From contig CM075760.1 of NCBI GenBank assembly GCA_037974335.1, positions 39,357,603 to 39,421,602 on the forward strand: a DNA stretch of 64,000 nt, in the 5' to 3' direction. Position 1 is the stretch's first letter. Each line of letters starts with the position of its first letter. Positions 46,736 through 57,036 of the stretch are shown one piece after another. Source of the DNA: Prionace glauca (Eukaryota > Chordata > Chondrichthyes > Carcharhiniformes > Carcharhinidae). Under the pieces are notes generated by a model. It ran no database searches. It was given only the letters and a program-made list of their open reading frames with translations, and was not told where the DNA came from. The position numbers and the translations under genes are program-made.

Positions 46736-48365
46736 TCAGTTTAATTTCTGTCTCAGCCTCTCTCTGCCTCACTCTCTCTCTCTCTGTATAAACATTTCCC
46801 AAAGTAAAAAACACTCCACACAGCTGACTGTGTCCTGTGGGATCTTGCTGTGCACCACAGGGATTTTGTTTTAAAAAGGGGGGGTTTTCTCAGAGGGAGG
46901 TTAAAAACTTTCAGGGGACTGTGGGGAATTCTCCAGACTTGGGACAACACACACACACAGGGTGGGGGGTTTGTGGGGGGGTGTGTGTACTGGGGGGGTG
47001 GGCAGTGAGATATTCTGATATTCCCAACAAGGGCCAGAGGTCTGAGTGTTTAAACACATTAAACTGTTCAAACAGAGACAGGCAGAAAGCCCTGAGGGTT
47101 CACAGCTCCCTGGAAATGCAAAGGGAACTCCCACTGCCCCAAACAGCAGCAAGATGTGAACTGGAAACCCCTTCCCCCAGCTTGTTACACACTGACCTTT
47201 CCACAACCCCCAACATGTTTACAAACACTCCCTGTAGTTTCTTCAAACTTTCTATCAAACTGTCTGTCCATTCTGCTCAATACTGACCCCCCTCTCAATC
47301 TGGCACTGACCTGGGCTCTGAATTCAGACAGAGTCACAGATAGGGTTTAAGGTTGAAAGTTTTAAAATGTATTTATTACTGTCACAAGGCTCACATTAAC
47401 ACTGCAAAGAAGTTACTGAGAGAGAGAGAGAGAGACAGAAGACCTAAATAAAGAAACAGAAAGCCAGAGATAAAGGGAGAGAGAGGGCACTTAAATTTTT
47501 AAAGTTTATTAGTGTCACAAGTAAGGCTCACATTAACACTGCAAAGAAGTTATTGAGAGAGAGAGAGAGAGAGACATAGATACAGAGACAGAAAGAGAGA
47601 GAGAGACAAAGGGACAGAGAGGGTACTTAAAGTTTTAAAGTTTATTAGTGTCACAAGTAAGGCTCACATTAACACTGCAATGAAGTTACTGAGAGAGAGG
47701 GAGATAGACACACTGAGATTTAGATAAAGAGAGAGAGACAGAGATGGTGGGAGACTTACCAAAGCAGTTTGTGTGTGTGAGTGTCTTCAGCTTCTGTGTC
47801 TTTGAGCTTGCTGGGGTGCCAGGGAGAGAATGTCACTGTCTTCACCTCTCTCTCTGCCTCTCTGTATAAAACAATCACCAAATTACAGGACACTCAATAA
47901 TGTGACCGCACACAATTCATTATCAAATATCTGTCTCTGTATGTCCCTGTTCTCTCTCCTCTCCTCGTCTCTGTCTAACTATCTCTGTCTCTCTCTCCGT
48001 CTGTATTTTCTCTCTCTGTCTCTCTCTCCCTGTTTCGTCTGTAGCAGAAACAGATGGAGACAGAGACGGACAGAGGGAGGGGTGGAAACAGCTGTAGGTG
48101 TGGGTTAGATGCAGGGGGAGAGACACAGGCTGATAGAGGGAGGGGGCATCAGTGAGGGACAGTGGTCCAGTTTAATTCTGAGTGTTCCAGGGAGGTTGGG
48201 GGATTTGATTTTACTGTCCCAGCCCCTCTCTGCCTCACTCTCTCTTTCTCTGTATAAATTTTTCCTGGATTAAAAAGACACTCGACACAGCTGTGGGAGC
48301 TTGCTGTGCACTGCAGGGACAGGGGCTCCAGTTTAATTCTGAGGGTTCCGGGGGTGGGGGTGATT
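46736..48365. repeat. X module, copy 2 (long)
   Basis: GTATAAACATTTCCC at about 46,787, core at 46,837, core segment 47,025-47,345, and three SINE-end/GA pieces (47,345-47,750). The exon-like segment follows at 47,760-47,861. The module ends with a GTATAAATTTTTCCTGG element and a variant core (GTGGGAGCTTGCTGTGC) near 48,292. Confidence 0.65.
47760..47861 (-). other. Exon-like 102-bp segment, minus strand, copy 2
   Basis: Same acceptor and donor context. Here the phase-0 frame has a TGA (AGCTGAAGA where other copies read AGCTGCAGA), the only one of six copies so affected. Confidence 0.25.
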
Positions 48366-48930
48366 TCAATGTCTCAGCCTCTCTCTGCCTCACTCTCTCT
48401 CTCACTGTATAAACATTTCCCAAATTAAAAAAAACTCAACACAGCTGACTGCACCTATGGGATCTTGCTGTGCAGCACAGGGATTTTGTTTTAAAAGGTG
48501 TTTGGTTTAGTTTTAAGAGGGATTTCCAGCCTTTGTGGAGATTTGGGATGATGCAGACACACACACACACACAGGGTAGTGAGCGGGGTGGGGGCTCACA
48601 GCAGGCAAGAGGGTTGGGGGTTGTGTGGGGGGGGGAAATGTGTCCCATCTGATTCAGGTTCACATTGCTGCTGCTGTGGGATCTTGCTGTGCACACACTG
48701 GGCCTGTAACCTTTGCCCCGCACTGTGACAGCGACCACACGTTTTATGTTGAAACGAGATCTGGCTCAGGGACCGCAGAATGGGGTTCAAGGTAAAAGCT
48801 GGAAAGGGGGTTGGGTAAATTCGAGCACTTTAATCTCCGAGGCATCGTAGGCTACGGAGCAAGTGCTGGGGAATGGGAGGAGTATAGATTGGGATTGGAT
48901 GGGCCAGCATTGAGCTGGTGGGCCGAAGGG
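48366..48930 (+). repeat. Y module, short copy 2
   Basis: Same order as Y copy 1 up to the LINE tail, then cut at GGGCCGAAGGG and joined directly to CACACCACACTGACC of an X module. The part with acceptor and AATAAA is lost. Confidence 0.65.
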
Positions 48931-49860
48931 CACACCACACTGACCTTTCCATAACCCCCAACATGTTTACAAACACTCCCTGTAGTTTCTTCAAACTTTC
49001 TATCAAACTGTCTGTCCATTCTGCTCAATACTGACCCCCCTCTCAATCTGGCACTGACCTGGGCTCTGAATTCAGACAGAGTCACAGATAGGGTTTAAAG
49101 TTGAAAGTTTTAAAATGTATTTATTGCTGTCACAAGGCTTACATTAACACTGCAATGAAATTACTGAGAGAGAGATTGACAGAAGACCTAAATAAAGAGA
49201 CAGAAAGAGATAAAGGGACATAGAGGGTACTTAAATTTTTAAAGTTTATTAATGGCACAAGTAAGGCTCACATTAACACTGCAGTGAAGTTACTGAGAGC
49301 GAGGGAGAGACAGAGATTGGGGAGACTTACCAAAGCAGTTTGTGTGTGTGAGTGTCTGCAGCTTCTGTGTCTTTGAGCTTGCTGGGGTGCCAGGGAGAGA
49401 ATGTCGCTGCCTTCACCTCTCTCTCTGCCTCTCTGTATAAAACAATCACCAAATTACAGGACACTCAATAATGTGACCGCACACAATTCAATATCAAATC
49501 TCTCTTTATCTCTGACTCTGATTCTCTCTCTCTCCCTGTCTCTGTTCCTCTCCCTTTCTCTCCTTGTCACTCCCTCTCCCTGTCACTCTTGTCTTTCTGT
49601 TTCTCTCTCTCCTTGTCTCTCTCTCCATCTGTTTTTCTCTCTCTGTCTCTATCTCCTTGTCTCTCTCTCTGTTTCTCTCTCTCTCCCTCCCAGTCTCTGC
49701 TTCTCTCTCTCCCTGTCTGTTCTGTAGTAGAGACAGATGGTGACAGAGACAGAGAAAGAGGGAGGGATGGAAACAGCTGGAGGTGTGGGTTAGATGCAGG
49801 GGGAGAGACACAGACTGTAAGAGGGAGGGGGGCCACAGTGAGGGACAGGGGCTCCAGTTT
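48931..49860. repeat. X module, copy 3 (short)
   Basis: It begins inside the X core segment because of the junction at 48,930. It has two SINE-end/GA pieces, the exon-like segment (49,331-49,432) and a CT-rich tract with TCTCTCTGTTTCTC. A stretch with GTGAGGGACAGGGGCTCC follows. Confidence 0.6.
49331..49432 (-). other. Exon-like 102-bp segment, minus strand, copy 3
   Basis: Phase-0 frame open. It differs from copy 1 at about three positions, including ACATTCTCTCC preceded by AGCG. Acceptor and donor kept. Confidence 0.28.
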
Positions 49861-50690
49861 AATTCTGAGGGTCCCGGGGGGTGGGGCTGATTTCACTGTC
49901 TCAGCCTCTATCTGCCTCACTCTCTCTCTCTCTGTATAAACATTTCCCAAATTAAAAAAAACTCAACACAGCTGACTGCACCTATGGGATCTTGCTGTGC
50001 AGCACAGGGATTTTGTTGTAAAAGGTGTTTGGTTTAGTTTTGAGAGGGATTTCCAGCCTTTGTGGAGATTTGAAATGATGCAGACACACACACACACACA
50101 GGGTAGTGAGCGGGGTGGGGGCTCACAGCAGGCAAGAGGGTTGGGGGTTGTGTGGGGGGGGGAAATGTGTCCCATCTGATTCAGGTTCACATTGCTGCTG
50201 CTGTGGGATCTTGCTGTGCACACACTGGGCCTGTAACCTTTGCCCCCCCGCACTGTGACAGCGACCACACGTTTTATTTTGAAACAAGATCTGGCTCAGG
50301 GACCGCAGAGTGGGGTTCAAGGTAAAAGCTGGAAAGGGGGTTGGTGAAATTCGAGCACTTTAATCTCTGAGGCATCGTAGGCTACGGAGCAAGTGCTGGG
50401 GAATGGGAGGAGTGTAGATTGGGATTGGATGGGCCAGCATTGAGCTGGTGGGCCGAAGGGCCTGTTTCTGTGCTGTCTGACTCCAGATTCTTTTCTCTCT
50501 GTTTTCCCAGGAATTTCTATTTGGATTGGGGGTGTGGGGGGGGTAGAGAATTTCCCTGTCTCTGTCTCTGTCTCTCCAGTGTTCTTCCCAATCCCTGCAT
50601 CCCCTCCCCTCTCCCCACACACATTCCCATCTATATTTCATCTCTCAATAAAATGTGACAGAAAACCCCAGTGTGAATTGTTGTCAGTTT
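49861..50690 (+). repeat. Y module, full copy 3
   Basis: GTATAAACATTTCCC near 49,937, cores at 49,985 and 50,203, diverged SINE, LINE tail, acceptor-like CCCAG ending 50,510, AATAAA at 50,647-50,652. Confidence 0.65.
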
Positions 50691-51708
50691 AATTTCTGTC
50701 TCTCAGCCTCTCTCTGCCTCACTCTCTCTCTCTCTGTATAAACATTTCCCAAAGTAAAAAACACTCCACACAGCTGACTGTGTCCTGTGGGATCTTGCTG
50801 TGCACCACAGGGTTTTTGTTTTAAAAAGGGGGGGGGGGGTTGTCAGAGGGAGGTTAAAAACTTTCAGGGGACTGTGGGGAAGTCTCCAGACTTGGGACAA
50901 CACACACACACAGGGTGGGGTGTTTGTGGGGGGGTGTGTGTACTGGGGGGGTGGGCAGTGAGATATTCTGATATTCCCAACAAGGGCCAGAGGTCTGAGT
51001 GTTTAAACATATTAAACTGTTCAAACAGAGACAGGCAGAAAGCCCTGAGGGTTCACAGCTCCCTGGAAATGCAAAGGGAACTCCCACTGCCCCAAACAGC
51101 AGCAAGATGTGAACTGGAAACCCCTTCCCCCAGCTTGTTACACACTGACCTTTCCACAACCCCCAACATGTTTACAAACACTCCCTGTAGTTTCTGCAAA
51201 CTTTCTGTCAAACTGTCTGTCCATTCTGCTCAATACTGACCCCCCTCTCAATCTGGCACTGACCTGGGCTCTGAATTCAGACAGAGTCACAGATAGGGTT
51301 TAAAGTTGAAAGTTTTATAACTTATTTATTACTGTCACAAGGCTTACATTAACACTGCAAAGAAGTTACTGAGAGAGAGAGAGAGACAGAAGACCTAAAT
51401 AAAGAAACAGAAAGCCAGAGATAAAGGGAGAGAGAGGGTACTTAATTTTTTAAAGTTTATTAGTGTCACATGTAAGGCTCACATTAACACTGCAAAGAAG
51501 TTACTGAGAGAGAGAGAGAGAGAGACATAGATAGAGACAGAAAGAGAGAGAGAGACAAAGGGACAGAGAGGGTACTTAAAGTTTTAAAGTTTATTAGTGT
51601 CACAAGTAAGGCTCACATTAACACTGCAATGAAGTTACTGAGAGAGAGGGAGATAGACACACAGAGACATCGATAAAGAGAGAGAGACAGAGATGGTGGG
51701 AGACTTAC

Positions 51709-51810
51709 CAAAGCAGTTTGTGTGTGTGAGTGTCTGCAGCTTCTGTGTCTTTGAGCTTGCCGGGGTGTCAGGGAGAGAATGTCACTGTCTTCACCTCTCT
51801 CTCTGCCTCT
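51709..51810 (-). other. Exon-like 102-bp segment, minus strand, copy 4
   Basis: Phase-0 frame open; a codon change gives LTPRQ where copy 1 has LAPRQ. Donor GTAAGTCTCC intact. Confidence 0.28.
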
Positions 51811-53029
51811 CTGTATAAAACAATCACCAAATTACAGGACACTCAATAATGTGACCACACACAATTCAATATCAAATATCTGTCTCTGTATGTCCCTGTT
51901 CTCTCTCCTCTCCTCGTCTCTGTCTAACTATCTCTGTCTCTCCATCTGTATTTTCTCTCTCTCTCTCTCTCTCCCTGTTTCGTCTGTAGCAGAAACAGAT
52001 GGAGACGGAGGCAGGGACAGAGGGAGGGGTGGAAACAGCTGTAGGTGTGGGTTAGATGCAAGGGGAGAGACACAGGCTGTTAGAGGGAGGGGGCATCAGT
52101 GAGGGACAGTGGTCCAGTTTAATTCTGAGTGTCCCAGGGAGGTTGGGGGATTTGATTTTACTGTCCCAGCCCCTCTCTGCCTCACTCTCTCTTTCTCTGT
52201 ATAATTTTTTCCCGGATTAAAAAGACACTCGACACAGCTGTGGGATCTTGCTGTGCACTGCAGGGACAGGGGCTCCAGTTTAATTCTGAGGGTCCCGGGG
52301 GTGGGGGTGATTTCAATGTCTCAGCCCTTCTCACTGTATAAACATTTCCCAAATTTTAAAAAACTCAACACACACACAGACACAGGGTGGGGGGTTTGTG
52401 GGGGGGTGTGTGTACTGGGGGGGTGGGCAGTGAGATATTCTGATATTCCCAACAAGGGCCAGAGGTCTGAGTGTTTAAACATATTAAACTGTTCAAACAG
52501 AGACAGGTAGAAAGCCCTGAGGGTTCACAGCTCCCTGGAAATGCAAAGGGAACTCCCACTGCCCCAAACAGCAGCAAGATGTGAACTGGAAACCCCTTCC
52601 CTCAGCTTGTTACACACTGACCTTTCCACAACCCCCAACATGTTTACAAACACTCCCTGTAGTTTCTTCAAACTTTCTATCAAACTGTCTGTCCATTCTG
52701 CTCAATACTGACCCCCCTCTCAATCTGGCACTGACCTGGGCTCTGAATTCAGACAGAGTCACAGATAGGGTTTAAAGTTGAAAGATTTAAAATGTATTTA
52801 TTGCTGTCACAAGGCTGACATTAACACTGCAAAGTTACTGAGAGAGAGAGAGAGAGAGAGAGAGACATAGATACAGAGACAGAAAGAGAGAGAGAGACAA
52901 AGGGACAGAGAGGGTACTTAAATTTTTAAAGTTTATTAGTGTCACAAGTAAGGCTCACATTAACACTGCAATGAAGTTACTGAGAGAGAGGGAGATAGAC
53001 ACACAGAGACAGAGATTGGGGAGACTTAC

Positions 53030-53131
53030 CAAAGCAGTTTGTGTGTGTGAGTGTCTGCAGCTTCTGTGTCTCTGAGCTTGCCGGGGTGTCAGGGAGAGAA
53101 TGTCACTGTCTTCACCTCTCTCTCTGCCTCT
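53030..53131 (-). other. Exon-like 102-bp segment, minus strand, copy 5
   Basis: Phase-0 frame open, with LTPRQ as in copy 4 and one further difference (GTGTCTCTGAG). Ends conserved. Confidence 0.28.
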
Positions 53132-53265
53132 CTGTATAAAACAATCACCAAATGACAGGACACTCAATAATGTGACCGCACACAATTCAATAGCAAATAT
53201 CTGTCTCTGTATCTCCCTGTTCTCTCTCCTCTCCTCATCTCTGTCTCTCTCTCTCCGTCTGTATT

Positions 53266-53786
53266 TTCTGTATAAATTTTTCCTGGATTAAAGACACTTG
53301 ACACAGCTGACTGTGGGATCTTGCTGTGCACTGCAGGGATTTTGTTTTAAAAAAAGGGTTGGGTTTAGTTTTAAGAGGGAGTTCCAGCCTTTCTGATGAT
53401 TTGGGATGATGCAGACACACACACACACTCACACACATGGGGTGGTGAGTGGGGCAGGGGGCTTACAGCAGGCAAGAAGGTGGGGGGACAGCGTCCCATC
53501 TGATTCAGGTTCACATTGCTGCTGCTGTGGGATCTTGCTGTGTACTCTCTGGGCCTCTGACCTTTGCACCGCACTGCAACAGTGACCACACATTTTATTT
53601 TGAAACAAGATCTGGCTCAGGGACCGCAGAGTGGGGTTCAAGGTAAAAGCTGGAAAGGGGGTTGGGTAAATTCGAGCACTTTAATCTCCGAGGCATCGTA
53701 GGCTACGGAGCAAGTGCTGGGGAATGGGAGGAGTGTAGATTTGGATTTGATGGGCCAGTATTGAGCTGGTGGGCCGAAGGGCACAC
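53266..53786 (+). repeat. Y module, short copy 4
   Basis: Same deletion junction as the short copy at 48,930 (GGGCCGAAGGG joined to CACACCACACT). The diverged SINE at 53,527 has extra changes (TGTACTCTCTGGGCC). Confidence 0.65.
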
Positions 53787-54700
53787 CACACTCACCTTTC
53801 CACAACCCGCAACATGTTTACAAACACTCCCTGTAGTTTCTGCAAACTTTCTATCAAACTGTCTGTCCATTCTGCTCAATACTGACCCCCCTCTCAATCT
53901 GGCACTGACCTGGGCTCTGAATTCAGACAGTATTTATTACTGTCACAAGGTTAACATTAACACTGCAATGAAATTACTGAGAGAGAGAGAGAGACAGAAG
54001 ACCTAAATAAAGAGACAGAAAGAGATAAAGGGACATAGAGGGTACTTAAATTTTTAAAGTTTATTAATGTCACAAGTAAGGCTCACATTAACACTGCAGT
54101 GAAGTTACTGAGAGCCAGGGAGAGACAGAGATTGGGGAGACTTACCAAAGCAGTTTGTGTGTGTGAGTGTCTGCAGCTTCTGTGTCTTTGAGCTTGCCGG
54201 GGTGCCAGGGAGAGAATGTCACTGTCTTCACCTCTCTCTCTGCCTCTCTGTATAAAACAATCACCAAATTACAGGACACTCAATAATGTGACCGCACACA
54301 ATTCAATATCAAATCTCTCTTTATCTCTGACTCTGTTTCTCTCTCTCTCTCCCTGTCTCTGTTCCTCTCCCTTTCTCTCCTTGTCACTCCCTCTCCCTGT
54401 CACTCTTGTCTTTCTGTTTCTCTCTCTCCTTGTCTCTCTCTCTCCATCTGTTTTTCTGTCTCTGTCTCTATTTCCTTGTCTCTCTCTCTGTTTCTCTCTC
54501 TTCTCTCTCTCTCTGTTTCTCTCTCTCCTTGTCTCTCTCTCTCCCAGTCTCTGTTTCTCTCTCTCCCTGTCTGTTCTGTAGTAGAGACAGATGGAGACAG
54601 AGAGAGAGAAAGAGGAGGGATGAAAACAGCTGGAGGTGTGGGTTAGATGCAGGGGGAGAGACACTGACTGTTAGAGGGAGGGGGGCCTCAGTGAGGGACA
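53787..54700. repeat. X module, copy 5 (short)
   Basis: Partial core segment, cut again near 53,930 where GTCACAGATAGGG is missing, then SINE-end/GA pieces, exon-like segment (54,146-54,247) and CT-rich tract. Confidence 0.6.
54146..54247 (-). other. Exon-like 102-bp segment, minus strand, copy 6
   Basis: Indistinguishable by eye from copy 1 at 45,481 within the 102 bp. Phase-0 frame open. Confidence 0.28.
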
Positions 54701-55515
54701 GGGGCTCCAGTTTAATTCTGAGGTTTCCGGGGGTGGGGGTGATTTCAATGTCTCAGCCCCTCTCACTGTATAAACATTTCCCAAATTTAAAAAAACTCAA
54801 CACAGCTGACTGCAACTATGGGATCTTGCTGTGCAGCACAGGGATTTTGTTTTAAAAGGTGTTTGGTTTAGTTTTAAGAGGGATTTCCAGCCTTTGTGGA
54901 GATTTGGGATGATGCAGACACACACACACACACAGGGTAGTGAGCGGGGTGGGGGCTCACAACAGGCAAGAGGGTTGGGGGTTGTGTGGGGGGGGGGGGA
55001 AATGTGTCCCAGCTGATTCAGGTTCACATTGCTGCTGCTGTGGGATCTTGCTGTGCACACACTGGGCCTGTAACCTTTGCCCCCACGCACTGTGACAGCG
55101 ACCACACGTTTTATTTTGAAACAAGATGTGGCTCAGGGACCGCAGAGTGGGGTTCAAGGTAAAAGCTGGAAAGGGGGTTGGGTAAATTCGAGCACTTTAA
55201 TCTCTGAGGCATCGTAGGCTACGGAGCAAGTGCTGGGGAATGGGGAGGAGTGTAGATTGGGATTTGATGGGCCAGCATTGAGCTGGTGGGCCGAAGGGCC
55301 TGTTTCTGTGCTGTCTGACTCCAGATTCTTTTCTCTCTGTTTTCCCAGGAATTTCTATTTGGATTGGGGGGGGGGGTATAGAATTTCCCTGTCTCTGTCT
55401 CTCCAGTGTTCTTCCCAATCCCTGCACCCCCTCCCCTCTCCCCACACACATTCCCATCTATATTTCATCTCTCAATAAAATGTGACAGAAAACCCCAGTG
55501 TGAATTGTTGTCAGT
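54701..55515 (+). repeat. Y module, full copy 5, end of the array
   Basis: Cores at 54,818 and 55,040, diverged SINE, LINE tail about 55,190-55,322, acceptor-like CCCAG ending 55,348, AATAAA at 55,474-55,479. After GTCAGTTTAATTT the sequence leaves the array. Confidence 0.65.
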
Positions 55516-56867
55516 TTAATTTGGGGAGTGAGAGGGAGGGAGGTGTGGATCCCATTCCCCACACACCCTCCTGCAGTCCTCACCCACAATGTTTATTTAA
55601 TCCGCCCCTCACCAGGTTGTGCGTGTGGGATCTTGCTGTGTACACAGGTGGGTCTGGCTCCCTATTCCTCACACTGGGACCCTGAGCGGGACTTTAACCA
55701 GGAAAGATTGAGGGGAGGGAGAAGGGTTGGGGAGGGGCAGGAGGTCGAGAAATGGAGGGAGAGCTAAACAGAGAGGGAGTGGGGAGAGTGTGAGGGTCTC
55801 AGGAGGGGAGGGGGAAAGAGACACAGAGTCTGGGGGGGGGTGTGTTTCCTCCATTGTGGGATTGACAGTGGGATCTTGCTGTGCAGAATTATCTTCATTC
55901 CAATTGGAATCATTCATTCACTGATTAAGGGAGGAGGGGGGGGGGTTGTGATTTTGGAATTTTAAATATTGTTACTATGTCGGGGTGATGTTTCCCTCTG
56001 GGGAACCCTGGGGTTAAAATATCCCGGCTTTGTAATTAATCACAAACAGGTTAACCCTTTGGTGGGTGGCAGAGAGGGAATGAAATATCTGTAAAATGAA
56101 ACTGTCTATTGGTTGTGTGCGTGTGTGTGTTTGAGAGCTTGTTTTAAAATCATTGCCCTGTTTTGCTGCTGGGATTCTGGATGCTGCTGTTTTGGACACA
56201 GATGTTATAAAGTTGTCTTCTGCAGTTTAAAATCCCAAAGACACCGGCTTTGGAAAGACTCAATGCTGAATGAGTTATTTTGGGTTGTTTTTTTAAAGCA
56301 TCTTTTCAGTATTTCCATTTGTAAAACACCACACTTTGATCTTTATATAAGCAACTTCAGAATATTAGACAGGGAGAGAGAGAGAGAGAGGAAGAGAGTA
56401 AGAGAGGCAGGGAGACAGGTATCGATCTGGGGGGGGTGTGTAAGAGACAGAGGGAGAAACAGGAGGGGGGAGTGGAGGAGAGGTGACTGATACAAGTGGG
56501 AGCTTCATTGGGGGATCCTGTGTTAATTCACTGGCCTGTCTCTGGAGTAAAGCCCCTCCCCAGAATGCTCTGATGTTTTTTAATAAATTAAATATCGGGA
56601 CAGTCACCAGGCGTTTGGAAGTTCATTTCATTTGAAGAATGTTCCCACTTTGTCAGGGTTTAATAATGGGGACGTGAAAATGAATGTTCCCCCTACCACC
56701 CCCGAGTGAGATTGTGAATTTGAGCAAGTCCTGGGATCTTGCGGTGCCTTTTATTGTTTACAATCAGCTTTTTTTTGTTTTGTGTTTAATCATTATAGTT
56801 ATTTATTTGTTTTGTGTCATAATTATTTGTTTTGCGTCACTTTATTTCCTCTTGCTCTCTTCCAAGG
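55516..56867. other. Right flank of the array; no gene recognised
   Basis: Mostly non-repetitive. It has a decayed SINE core at 55,627-55,700 (GTGGGATCTTGCTGTGTACA, then CACACTGGGACCCTGAG) and lone cores at 55,867 and 56,731 (the latter CTGGGATCTTGCGGTGC). Purine tracts lie at 55,700-55,830 and 56,370-56,490. The third flank module is at 56,005-56,075. Several open frames of 60-125 codons carry no recognisable motif. Confidence 0.5.
56005..56110. repeat. Flank module (copy 3 of 3)
   Basis: AACCCTGGGGTTAAAATATC, CCGGCTTTGTAATTAATC, then GTTAACCCTTTGGTGGGTGG and, beyond it, a run similar to 43,340-43,370 (AAATATCTGT, GAAACTGTCT). More diverged than the two copies at 43-44 kb are from each other. 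Confidence 0.65.
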
Positions 56868-56868
56868 A

Positions 56869-57036
56869 GAATTCTTTCGGAAACTTTGACGATGCAGAGA
56901 GCCGATAGTTTTGCCGTGAGGAATCCTTGGACAAGAGCTATAACCAGAGAGATAAATATTAATAAAAATCCCCGTGTCTTTGTCATTCATTTTTATACAC
57001 AGATAGACTGGTGGGGCTTTCACACTGAGGGTTAGT
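56869..57036 (+). other. Possible terminal exon-like segment with NPWTR
   Basis: Preceded by CCTCTTGCTCTCTTCCAAG (acceptor-like). In the phase left by the donor at 43,146 or 44,312 (2 bases) the frame is open for about 55 codons. It contains FAVRNPWTRAITREI and ends in WWGFHTEG and a stop at 57,033-57,035. The nucleotides around NPWTR (GGAATCCTTGGACAAG) match the exon-like segments at 43,045 and 44,211. An AATAAA occurs inside (about 56,960), which would conflict with the longer frame. Function unknown; speculative. Confidence 0.22.

Larger units (their letters stand above)
50691..53265. repeat. X module, copy 4, with an extra partial X
   Basis: A complete X (core segment 50,975-51,300; exon-like 51,709-51,810) is followed by a link shared with 48,140-48,360. 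A second, shorter X (core segment 52,440-52,765; exon-like 53,030-53,131) follows. The extra X accounts for the roughly 0.9 kb by which the second higher-order copy exceeds the first. Confidence 0.62.
44620..55515. repeat. X/Y mosaic tandem array, two higher-order copies
   Basis: Two modules alternate. X holds a GTATAAACATTTCCC element, a GTGGGATCTTGCTGTGC core, a GGGCCAGAGGTCTGAG segment, SINE 3'-end/GA repeats and a 102-bp exon-like segment. Y holds the same two short elements, a diverged SINE, a LINE tail and, in full copies, a poly(A) signal. The LINE-tail word GATGGGCCAGCATTGAG is at 46,485, 50,428 and 55,266 in full Y copies. The corresponding GATGGGCCAG word is at 48,898 and 53,749 in short ones. 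The order Y-full, X, Y-short, X-short therefore occurs twice, with offsets of about 3.94 and 4.84 kb. No conventional gene was found. Confidence 0.75.

Noticed and set aside
46837-47286. 149-codon frame conserved at 50,787-51,239 (150 codons)
   Set aside because: Only a GTG, not ATG, at the start. The frame crosses a length-variable G run, and a homologous copy near 52,508 has a stop. Retention is expected for copies this similar.
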